Shown: positions 1 through 7,117 of the stretch, in pieces | Position numbering within the stretch: position 1 is the stretch's first letter | Layout: each line of letters begins with the position of its first letter | NCBI GenBank assembly: GCA_031553885.1 | Contig: JAVBKV010000065.1 | Coordinates: 1-22,671 of the forward strand | Source of the DNA: JAVBKV01 sp031553885 | GTDB taxonomy: Bacteria > Bacteroidota > Bacteroidia > Bacteroidales > Azobacteroidaceae | Direction of reading: 5' to 3' | Length of the DNA stretch: 22,671 bases | Notes under the pieces: generated by a model | The model's input: the letters and a program-made list of their open reading frames with translations, nothing else | Told to the model about the DNA's origin: nothing | The model's database searches: none | Translations under genes and position numbers: made by a program

Positions 1-58
1 CAGCCTAAAGTATGCAAAAAAAGGGAGATAAAAGGAATGTAATAACCTGAAAACAGAA

Positions 59-110
59 ATAGTCGAAAAAAAAGCATGAATGATGAATCTATTGCTCTTT
101 TTTCGACTAT
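59..110. terminator. 18-bp hairpin with A/T-rich arms, terminator-like
   Basis: The arms at 59-76 and 93-110 are reverse complements with one mismatch (ATAGTCGAAAAAAAAGCA against TGCTCTTTTTTCGACTAT), around a 16-nt loop. The right side is followed by a loosely T-rich stretch. This could be an intrinsic terminator for a gene outside the window, possibly working in both directions, or a terminal repeat of a mobile element. Confidence 0.5.
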
Positions 111-149
111 TTTATTGGTCTTTTAGCGAATTGGCCTAAAATAAAGAAA

Positions 150-227
150 CGTGGAACTTCATCTACCCACTATCTGTTCGAAGGGTTCTGGACGACCGCC
201 ACACAGATAAATGGAATGAAGTCCACG
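150..227. other. Nested long inverted repeat, possible structured RNA
   Basis: CGTGGAACTTCAT at 150-162 pairs with ATGAAGTCCACG at 216-227 with one bulged base. Inside it, TATCTGT at 171-177 pairs perfectly with ACAGATA at 203-209. The two nested stems make a 78-nt fold with an inner loop of about 25 nt. The pairing is direct observation. Whether it is a small RNA, a leader structure or an insertion-sequence end is unknown, and the transcribed strand cannot be told. Confidence 0.35.
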
Positions 228-429
228 TTTTATACGTGAACCACGAGTCTAACTTATTCTTCCTTGCGTGGCTTGAGATTGTCCAGATCTTCGAGCAAGA
301 AAATAAGATTGACGTTCTTTTTATGATATATTCACCACAAAGAAAGAATAATTTTCCGATAAAAACAAAGAAATACTTGTAAAAGATTAAGTTTTCCAGT
401 TAAAATAAGGTAATTAAGGTTGTCGAAAT

Positions 430-953
430 CTACATACCGTACTTCAGCTTATTTTCAAATCGGATTGTTTCGACAACTTCATCCATATAATCTGCATGTA
501 TCAAACCAACCGCACTGACAGTGTGAACTTTACCGGCAGGAGTCCGGTCAAACCGTTCCGTCCCAAAATATTTACCTTCAAAAAGACGGGTTTCAGGCAT
601 CTTGATTCCACATTTTTTTGCCAGAAGAGAATATTCATATTCAATTTCCCCGACATTTACCGGATCCGAACCAACGCTGAATTTCACAAGCCATTCCCGG
701 CCTTCTATCCGTACAAATACTTTGGAACCAGCCTCCCGGGCGAACCTCCGTAATTATACAATGCTTCCAACGACTCTCCCGTATAATTTGTGGTCAACAG
801 TTTTTCAGATTCGGCCGCCAACAGATCAAGGTCCGATACTTCATTGATAAGTTTCATGCTTTTGTCCGGCCTGTACTCCAAAGTACCCTGGCCTGCGTTG
901 TACCTATAAGTGAAAGGCGTTGTAAAATAGATCATAAGCCGGAAAATCTTCAT
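430..953 (-). pseudogene. HipA-family kinase remnant (frameshifted and truncated at both ends)
   Basis: Two frames on the minus strand together read as the middle of a HipA-type serine/threonine kinase toxin. The upstream part (about 912-735) contains GQGTLEYRPD and ends in the glycine loop YGGSPG. The downstream part continues as KVFVRIEGREWLVKF, then EIEYEYSLLAKKCGIKMPE, YFGTERFDRTPAGK and SAVGLIHADY, all typical HipA signatures. The frame changes by one base near 735: a G run in CCCGGGAGGCTGG is one G short, and restoring it would give GGSPGEAGSKVFVRIEG without a break. The N-terminal 90 or so residues expected in HipA are missing and the XRE gene abuts directly. The C-terminal half with the kinase catalytic residues is also missing, since the frame stops after HADY plus about 18 unrelated residues. 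The toxin should therefore be inactive. Confidence 0.75.
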
Positions 954-1303
954 CCCCCATCGGAATATCCTTTATTGAAAAGGGAAAGTAATATTTTCAG
1001 CAACAGGACCAGTTCCGATAAATCTGACAAAGAGGAGGTAACATCCCTGAACTGATCCTCGTCAAGCCGGAACTTTACCAATGGTATGTGAGTTTCATTT
1101 TCAAAAAAAACAGACACGGGGACCTCCAATGACTTTGCAATTCGAAACAAAAGATCAGTATCGATCGACGGCTTCCGATAAATTTTGCTTACATTTGCAG
1201 TCGAACAGGATATCCTGTGGGCCAGTTCTACGTTACTGATTCCTTTCTGCTTCGCTATACGCTGGATTACGCTTCCGATGTGATTGTGTTGTTTCGCTTT
1301 CAT
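950..1303 (-). CDS. XRE-family HTH regulator, probably the HipB-like antitoxin
   Basis: A 117-residue protein with an N-terminal XRE/Cro helix-turn-helix (residues about 9-65). Recognisable parts are IGSVIQRIAKQKGISNVELA, the turn ISCSTANVSKIYRKPSIDTD and the closing helix LLFRIAKSLEVPVSVFF. The rest is a short acidic/leucine-rich tail of unknown role. Its stop overlaps the first ATG of the downstream HipA-remnant frame by 4 bases. The order regulator-then-HipA matches HipBA toxin-antitoxin modules, where the small XRE protein binds the operator and neutralises the kinase. With the kinase gene broken, this would be an orphan antitoxin or regulator. The reading frame itself is intact. A specific operator was not identified upstream. 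Confidence 0.8.
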   Translation of the reverse strand: MKAKQHNHIGSVIQRIAKQKGISNVELAHRISCSTANVSKIYRKPSIDTDLLFRIAKSLEVPVSVFFENETHIPLVKFRLDEDQFRDVTSSLSDLSELVLLLKILLSLFNKGYSDGG

Positions 1304-1470
1304 GATTTTTAATTTTTAAGGTTCATGCAGCGAATCTATAGTTAAATTTCATTTTAAAAACCATCAGCCCTTCCAGCCCCTTTTTAATCCTTTCGAACAC
1401 CTCCAAAAGTCAGCATAAATACATATTAACCAATCTTGTACGAAAAACAAAATAAATTTTCAGGCACCAC

Positions 1471-4167
1471 CTAATTATCCATATTTAAATACTCCAACAA
1501 CGTTTTAATAAGCTCTGTATTCTTTTGATCCAGATTCAATTTCTCATTTATACAGTCTTTTAACTTGCTCCGCCATGTATATACTGTATTCGCAGCAATC
1601 CCAAGGTCCAACGAACTGACTGTACCAGCCGAATAATGTTTCCCCAATGATATCAATGCGATAAATAGTTGTTTTTCATCACTTCTGGCCCACATTCTTA
1701 GTTCAGGATATGGTTGTTGTATGAACTTATTGTAAAATGATCGTAATTTCTTTCTTATTTCTTCAAAATCCTTTGTGCTTTTCAAATTTTGTCCAATTAA
1801 CTCTACAATAGAATTTTTCAAAGTATTAAACTCCGGTACAGATCTATTTTGTAAATCTTGCAGTTGCTTCTTTATATTCAGGTTTTCTACCTCAAAATCA
1901 TCTCTCTCTTTTTTAGTTTGATCCAATCTTGTTTGCAAGTCCATGGTTTCTTGCTCTAGACGAGTTAGCTCCTCCTTATTCGTATTTTTCTCTTTCTGAA
2001 GCTCATCTCGCTCCAATTTTATCTCCTGAATTTCTTCATTTTTTTTTCTCTCTTGATCTTTCCTCATGTTTCTCCCAAACAAAAATAGCATCAATAATAA
2101 AACTGCAGGAAATAAAACATTCAGAATCTTATAGGGATCCAACGATCCTTTTAACAAAACGGGCTCCAACCCATCTTCCGCATCTGATTGACCCAAGGTT
2201 ACCAAATATAAGCCATGCCTACCACCGCATAAAATTTTATCTCCACATATTTCAAATGTAGTTTTGTTGAATATCATGTCCTTAAACGAAAAATACTTAG
2301 GAGCGGGATAACAACAAATGCCTTTCTGTCCAATCCCGTAAAAGCTATAATCACTCTTTTCTATGATCGCTTTGATGGTTTTCGTCGATTGTAAAAAAGG
2401 AGTACAAATCAATGGTCTTTGATCTATATGGGTCTCGTCGAAAAGATAAAATCCCTTTGTTGTATGAACCTGTAATCTACTATCCTCTCCAATTTTCGCA
2501 TACTCATTCTTTAAATTAATAACAGAGAGAATAGAACCGATCGAATCACACTCGGAAAAAGGAACAGGCTCAAAATCGTCCTTATTTTCTCTCTTATAGA
2601 ACAGTCCCTTATTCAAAGTTCCCACAATCAAGCTCTTACTGTTAGACAACAACAAGGATGTAACATATAAATCATGGTGATTGAACGAATCGTCATCTAC
2701 TTTCAGCATCTCTCCTTCACAGATATTATTTCCTTTTATTTCCTTTTCAGAAAAGCAGCGCAAACAATTCCTCAGTCCTAAGTATAAGTACCGGTCTTCA
2801 TTATCAACGAGTAAATCGTGAATTTCTTCCCTGATCGGATAATCGGTACAATCGTATATCACCTGAAGATGTTTTCCATTCTTGTCTGTCCGATACAACT
2901 TTTTCTGCGAAGCATACCAGAGAAAATGCCTGGACGATTTTATCTGAACAATTTCATCATCGATTTTATTAATATGATTAAGGAAAGAAGCCTCATTCTT
3001 TTTTTCTGATTCTTTATACGTATACTTATACAAACAATTGTCCCTTGTCAGAACAAAGTAAACCTTTCGATCCTCCGAATCGGATCGTGCAATTCCTATA
3101 ACATTCTTTTGTTCTCCCGTAGTAGTTTCATTCATAGGGATTTGTAATATTTTATCCTGATCAGGCAGGAATAAAAATTCATCTTTTGTCAAAAGCATAT
3201 TTGGACGAAGTTTTACATTAACCTTAACAGGCAGGGGTAAAGTAGTATTACCATCCTTTTTCTTAAACATCACCATTGTAGTTGTATAATACCATTGATT
3301 ACCTTTATTATCGACCAAATAATCAACTATCCTGGGAAGGGAAGTACCTTCTTCCTGAATAGAAGCCTTTGCCCAATAGTTCGGGTGATTAAATATTTTC
3401 TGATAGAAAGGAACCTGATAGGGATATAAGACACTGTCTTTTTTACTGTCAATATCATATTGAATAAGTTTACCCCCCTGAATAATATTGATTTTACGTT
3501 TGACTATACGAAGATTTGTGACCGGTTGATGATTTATAAATTTCGTTCGTAAAGAATCAGTTACCATACCTCTTTTTATATCGTAAAAAAAGACTCCTTT
3601 GTTCGTTGCCAGATACAGAATATTATCCAACAAGCATATTTTATTTGTAATCTCAATACTAATAAGGTTTAGCGAGTCCATGCGAGAAGGTATAAAAGAA
3701 TAATAGCCATTACTCGTACCAACATAAACGATACTATCTCCATCCATGAGGATAACACTATAAACACTATAGTGGGTTCCCTTTTCCCGAATCGAAGGAT
3801 TCAACTCTTCTACCGTTTGTTTAGTGAAACGGTTGAATGTCACCTTACGTAAACCATGGTCTTTTTCTCCTATCCACAAACAACTCACCGAATCATTCAC
3901 CATTTTCTCTACAATATCATAAATGCGCTGATAGCCGATGTTAATCGTATCCGAGACGTCATTAATAATATCCTTACGTATTATCGAACCGTTCTCTAAG
4001 CCGATGAAATAAACTCCATCATAGCAAGACTCTTTGATACAGTTAACATCTGCATTACACAGGATTTCACCGGCTTTCAGCTTATAAGTAACACCTTCTT
4101 TGAAGTAATCACACGATGTGAATAGAAAAGAAAGGATAAATGACAGAAGTAGTAAACGTATTTTCAT
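1471..4167 (-). CDS. Membrane-spanning one-component regulator (periplasmic propeller-like sensor, HTH C-terminus)
   Basis: An 898-residue protein. The N-terminus MKIRLLLLSFILSFLFTSCD is a lipoprotein-type signal with a putative modified Cys19 followed by Asp20. Residues about 30-670 form a long periplasmic part of repeated beta-strand units, such as SIVYVGTSNGYYSF and KSLIVGTLNKGLFY, resembling beta-propeller sensor domains of Bacteroidetes regulators. A single hydrophobic helix (ILNVLFPAVLLLMLFLFG, about residues 676-697) is followed by a Lys/Glu-rich coiled coil (about 700-775). A C-terminal helical domain has an HTH-like stretch, SLDLGIAANTVYTWRSKLK (about 855-875). No histidine kinase, receiver or AraC domain is visible, so it probably signals straight from periplasm to DNA, as propeller-type one-component regulators do. 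The ligand is unknown. It is divergent from the gene at 4417 and clearly more AT-rich than the operons to its right. Confidence 0.75.
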   Translation of the reverse strand: MKIRLLLLSFILSFLFTSCDYFKEGVTYKLKAGEILCNADVNCIKESCYDGVYFIGLENGSIIRKDIINDVSDTINIGYQRIYDIVEKMVNDSVSCLWIGEKDHGLRKVTFNRFTKQTVEELNPSIREKGTHYSVYSVILMDGDSIVYVGTSNGYYSFIPSRMDSLNLISIEITNKICLLDNILYLATNKGVFFYDIKRGMVTDSLRTKFINHQPVTNLRIVKRKINIIQGGKLIQYDIDSKKDSVLYPYQVPFYQKIFNHPNYWAKASIQEEGTSLPRIVDYLVDNKGNQWYYTTTMVMFKKKDGNTTLPLPVKVNVKLRPNMLLTKDEFLFLPDQDKILQIPMNETTTGEQKNVIGIARSDSEDRKVYFVLTRDNCLYKYTYKESEKKNEASFLNHINKIDDEIVQIKSSRHFLWYASQKKLYRTDKNGKHLQVIYDCTDYPIREEIHDLLVDNEDRYLYLGLRNCLRCFSEKEIKGNNICEGEMLKVDDDSFNHHDLYVTSLLLSNSKSLIVGTLNKGLFYKRENKDDFEPVPFSECDSIGSILSVINLKNEYAKIGEDSRLQVHTTKGFYLFDETHIDQRPLICTPFLQSTKTIKAIIEKSDYSFYGIGQKGICCYPAPKYFSFKDMIFNKTTFEICGDKILCGGRHGLYLVTLGQSDAEDGLEPVLLKGSLDPYKILNVLFPAVLLLMLFLFGRNMRKDQERKKNEEIQEIKLERDELQKEKNTNKEELTRLEQETMDLQTRLDQTKKERDDFEVENLNIKKQLQDLQNRSVPEFNTLKNSIVELIGQNLKSTKDFEEIRKKLRSFYNKFIQQPYPELRMWARSDEKQLFIALISLGKHYSAGTVSSLDLGIAANTVYTWRSKLKDCINEKLNLDQKNTELIKTLLEYLNMDN

Positions 4168-4194
4168 GTCTAACTATTTTGTTTTTCATTAGTA

Positions 4195-4227
4195 TAGATA
4201 ATTCACTCGTAAAAATAACATTATCTA
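4195..4227. promoter_or_regulatory. Inverted repeat upstream of the membrane regulator gene, possible operator
   Basis: TAGATAAT at 4195-4202 and ATTATCTA at 4220-4227 are perfect reverse complements separated by 17 bases. The pair lies 28-60 bases upstream of the regulator's ATG (minus strand), where an autoregulatory operator would be expected. The DNA is AT-rich, so a chance match cannot be excluded. Confidence 0.35.
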
Positions 4228-4340
4228 ACATATAATTCCATAAATTAACAAAAATTAAGTGCTATTTTTTTTGCTTCTTATAGCAACAAAACCTTTTATT
4301 AGTTAACCTGTTTTACTTTCAATTAAATTATAAAAAATTC

Positions 4341-4372
4341 TTTGCAAAATCCATAGGGTATTTGTACCTTTA
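4341..4372 (+). promoter_or_regulatory. Bacteroides-type promoter for the 4417-8647 operon
   Basis: TTTGC at 4341-4345 and TACCTTTA at 4365-4372 are separated by 19 bases. This fits the Bacteroidetes housekeeping consensus TTTG-(19-21)-TAxxTTTG, with one mismatch in the last base. It predicts a transcript start near 4377 and a leader of about 40 nt before the ATG at 4417. Confidence 0.7.
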
Positions 4373-4416
4373 AACTATCATAAGAACAGAATACGAATCC
4401 GTAAAATGAATATCTT

Positions 4417-5679
4417 ATGAAAACACAAACATTTCAAACAAGAGTAATGGCAACACTGCTGGGGTTACTCTGGCTGTTGTCCGGTTTACAGGCCCAGAAC
4501 GGAGGAGATTATTTTTCTGTTACAGGGATTGTAAAAAACAAATCCAACAAAAAGAAACTGGAGCAGGTTACCGTTTCGGCTGTGGGAAGCCCGGTCAGTA
4601 CGGTGACGAATGAAGACGGTGAATTCACCATCAAAATTCCCCGGTTCCTGCAAGTGAAAGAAGTGGAATTTTCAGCAGCAGGATTTTTTAACCTCAGGAT
4701 ACCGGTCTCCAATGAAAACCTGACGAATCAGGCTATTTTTCTGACACCCCGAAGTATTCAACTGGATGAAATCCAGGTAATCAGCTGGAAAGATCCTCGT
4801 ATGTTGATCGAGGCTGCAATTGATAAAATTACGGATAATTACAGTACTTCATCCAACCTGCTTACCGGATTTTATCGCGAAACAGCACAAAAGGGACGAA
4901 AATACATCAATATTTCAGAAGCCGTGATCAGTATTTATAAAACATCCTACAACGAAGATGCTGAGCAGGACAAGGTACAAATTTTGAAGGGAAGAAAATT
5001 ACTGAGTATCAAAGCAAGCGATACCCTGGCCGTCAAACTTCTCGGAGGCCCGAACCTTTCCGTAAATGTGGATATTGTCAAAAATCCATACGTGTTACTC
5101 GATAAGGAAACACTTAAGTTTTTCAGGTTCAGGATGGGGCCCGTTACCTCCATCGACGACCGACTCCAATACGTAGTTCATTTTCAACCGATACAGGTGG
5201 ACTTACCTTATCCCCTGTATTACGGAACATTGTATATCGACCGCGAAAACCTGGCATTTACCCGGGCTCAGTTTTATCTTGACATGAGAGACCGGTACAA
5301 AGTAACTTCTTTAATCCTGAAGAAAAAACCGGCCGGATTGCGCTTTAATCCTGAATCGGTTTCATTCACTGTTACTTATAAGCAACGAGACGGTAAAACA
5401 TACTTGAATTATATCCGTAATGAAGTAAAATTCAAGTGCGACTGGAAACGGAAACTCTTTGCTACCAATTATACCATTGTCAGCGAAATGGTAGTGACTG
5501 ATAACCAAATGGATGACATTAATGCCATTCCCTGGAAAGCTGCTTTCCGCCAGAATCAATCCCTGAGCGATAAGGTCATGTCTTTTTATGACCCGGATTT
5601 CTGGGGTGCCTACAACATCATCGAACCGACCGAATCCCTGGATTCGGCAGTAGATAAACTGAAAAAACAGCAAGAATAG
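4417..5679 (+). CDS. Exported protein with carboxypeptidase-regulatory-like domain
   Basis: A 420-residue protein with a signal peptide ending near LLSGLQAQNG. Residues about 34-110 form a carboxypeptidase-D regulatory-like beta-sandwich (VTGIVKNKSNKKKLEQVTV, then TNEDGEFTIKIP and LDEIQVI). This fold is common at the N-terminus of Bacteroidetes outer-membrane proteins. The remaining 300 residues contain LTGFYRETAQKGRKYINISE and YDPDFWGAYNIIEP and are clearly related to the second half of the protein at 7118. No receptor barrel or plug domain is seen. It is first in an operon with ECF sigma and FecR genes, 6 bases before the sigma gene. I infer it belongs to their regulon or sensing complex, in the periplasm or outer membrane. 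The biochemical role is unknown. Confidence 0.75.
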   Translation: MKTQTFQTRVMATLLGLLWLLSGLQAQNGGDYFSVTGIVKNKSNKKKLEQVTVSAVGSPVSTVTNEDGEFTIKIPRFLQVKEVEFSAAGFFNLRIPVSNENLTNQAIFLTPRSIQLDEIQVISWKDPRMLIEAAIDKITDNYSTSSNLLTGFYRETAQKGRKYINISEAVISIYKTSYNEDAEQDKVQILKGRKLLSIKASDTLAVKLLGGPNLSVNVDIVKNPYVLLDKETLKFFRFRMGPVTSIDDRLQYVVHFQPIQVDLPYPLYYGTLYIDRENLAFTRAQFYLDMRDRYKVTSLILKKKPAGLRFNPESVSFTVTYKQRDGKTYLNYIRNEVKFKCDWKRKLFATNYTIVSEMVVTDNQMDDINAIPWKAAFRQNQSLSDKVMSFYDPDFWGAYNIIEPTESLDSAVDKLKKQQE

Positions 5680-5685
5680 ATCGGT

Positions 5686-6243
5686 ATGTTTAACGACCTG
5701 CGAATATTCAATAAAGTCAAAGAGGGGGATATAGAGGCTTTCGAAGTGCTTTTCCGCCGATACTACGAACCACTCTGCCGGTATGCCTGCCGCCTGGTGG
5801 AGGATACAAATGTCGCAGAAGAAGTCGTCCAGGAGTTGTTTTATAAAATATGGAAAGAACGAAAAGAACTGCAGATCTTCCTTTCTGTTAAGTCTTACCT
5901 GTACAGTGCAATCCGGAATCAGGCACTCCTGCACCTGGAACACCTGCAGGTAACCGGTCGCTATCAGGAAAAAATCAAAAGCCGGCCGGAAGAATCCATG
6001 CCGGCTACCCCGGCCGAGCAGTTGGAATACAATGAGCTTCAACAATACATCGAAGGTGCTTTGGAACGGCTTCCCGAGCGTCGCCGTAAAATTTTCTGCA
6101 TGAATCGTTACGAAGGAAAAAAATATACTGAAATTGCCGGAGAACTTTCTCTTTCCGTCAAAACGGTAGAAGCTGAAATCAGTAAAGCTTTGCGGGAACT
6201 TAAAAAAGGGATCGGTAATTATGTGGACAACAAACTTATTTAA
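5686..6243 (+). CDS. ECF sigma factor, FecI type
   Basis: A 185-residue RNA polymerase sigma-70 family protein. Region 2 covers about residues 12-75 (AFEVLFRRYYEPLCRYACRL, then AEEVVQELFYKIWKER). Region 4 is at about residues 121-175 (LERLPERRRKIFCMNRYEG, then YTEIAGELSLSVKTVEAEIS). There is no region 1.1 or 3, as in ECF factors. It would direct RNA polymerase to a small set of promoters when released by the FecR-like protein encoded 16 bases downstream. The start at 5686 is the first ATG after the previous stop and gives a full region 2. In FecI systems the neighbouring genes are normally targets; here those are the exported proteins at 4417 and 7118. Confidence 0.9.
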   Translation: MFNDLRIFNKVKEGDIEAFEVLFRRYYEPLCRYACRLVEDTNVAEEVVQELFYKIWKERKELQIFLSVKSYLYSAIRNQALLHLEHLQVTGRYQEKIKSRPEESMPATPAEQLEYNELQQYIEGALERLPERRRKIFCMNRYEGKKYTEIAGELSLSVKTVEAEISKALRELKKGIGNYVDNKLI

Positions 6244-6259
6244 CAAATAAAACAGAAAA

Positions 6260-7090
6260 ATGAATCCTAATTTCAATACGGACAAAGCCTGGGATGTTCT
6301 CTATACCCGGTTAAGAGAAGAAGAATTATTACTTCCTGATACAAAGAAAGCCATATCCGGAAAATTCTTTTATTACCGGGTTGCTGCAATAATCACCGGG
6401 ATTATAATCGGCTGCGGGATTATCTTCTGGCAAATTCAAACGCCCCATAAATCCCAATGGCTTACACAACAAAACCCAGATTCAAAAAGCACACTGGTGA
6501 CTTTACTGGAAGATGGATCGGTGGTATACCTGGCCGGAAATGCCTCCCTCTCTTATCCGGAAAAATTCGATCCGGACAAAAGGGAAGTCCGGATGAAAGG
6601 AGAAGCCCTGCTCGATATCAGTCCGGAAGCCGGACGCCCCTTTTATGTGGAAACCAAATACGTTACGGTGGAAGTTCTGGGAACGGCCTTTCGGATTCAA
6701 TCTTCTGAGGAACAACAGCTTTTCTCGCTTTCGGTTGAACGCGGAAAAGTAAAAGTCACCCGGAAAGAAACCGGGGAACAGTTCATCGCAACAACCGGAG
6801 AGGAGGTTTTACTGCAGCCCGGAACCTGGCAGAAAACCCGGATTGAAGATGGAACAGCCATCGACAAACTCATGGAAAAAATCAGTTTCAAGGACGAACG
6901 ATTGGAAGATATCGTTCGTGTAATCAACACATTCACCGACCAGCCCATTGTTTTAGAAGCAGGATTAGAAAACCGGATCCTGACCGTAGCGTTCGATGAG
7001 CATTCGGCCGGATCCATGGCCCAACTGATCTGCCTGGCTTTGAAACTGAATTGCCGGGAACAACAGGACTCTATTTTTATTTCCCGTTAA
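6260..7090 (+). CDS. FecR-family anti-sigma/signal transducer
   Basis: A 276-residue protein with a short cytoplasmic N-terminus, one transmembrane helix at about residues 35-55 (VAAIITGIIIGCGIIFW), and a periplasmic FecR domain at about 75-180 (LLEDGSVVYLAGNASLSYP, EVRMKGEALLDI, VTVEVLGTAFRI). The C-terminal 70 residues (KISFKDERLEDIVRVIN onwards) match the DUF4974/STN-like domain common in Bacteroidetes FecR proteins. In the known FecI/FecR mechanism the N-terminus holds the sigma factor and the periplasmic part receives a signal from the STN domain of an outer-membrane receptor. Here the next gene, 27 bases on, supplies an STN domain without a receptor barrel. Confidence 0.9.
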   Translation: MNPNFNTDKAWDVLYTRLREEELLLPDTKKAISGKFFYYRVAAIITGIIIGCGIIFWQIQTPHKSQWLTQQNPDSKSTLVTLLEDGSVVYLAGNASLSYPEKFDPDKREVRMKGEALLDISPEAGRPFYVETKYVTVEVLGTAFRIQSSEEQQLFSLSVERGKVKVTRKETGEQFIATTGEEVLLQPGTWQKTRIEDGTAIDKLMEKISFKDERLEDIVRVINTFTDQPIVLEAGLENRILTVAFDEHSAGSMAQLICLALKLNCREQQDSIFISR

Positions 7091-7117
7091 CCGGGAAGAT
7101 TCATTAAAAAATTCACG

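Larger units (their letters stand above)
1..429. other. Gene-poor, hairpin-rich region; possible mobile-element debris
   Basis: No convincing gene is visible in this stretch. It holds two prominent inverted repeats (59-110 and 150-227, listed separately) and a third short one (CCACG at 241-245 with CGTGG at 267-271). On the minus strand a frame without an ATG start stays open from about 394 to a stop at 254-256 and ends in LEDLDNLKPRKEE. This has a coding-like look and could be the tail of a lost gene or a leader peptide, but I do not recognise it. The stretch lies just downstream of the broken HipA-like gene, so it is probably part of the same decayed region. An insertion-sequence remnant is one explanation, unproven. 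Confidence 0.4.

Noticed and set aside
171..186. GTTCGAA resembling a tRNA T-loop
   Set aside because: No acceptor stem, anticodon arm or D arm can be drawn around it, and the surrounding pairs belong to the nested stem instead.
5362..6285. 307-codon minus-strand open frame
   Set aside because: It runs antisense through the end of the exported protein gene and the whole ECF sigma gene, both clear by motif. Its product is Phe-rich with no recognisable domain, so it is a shadow.
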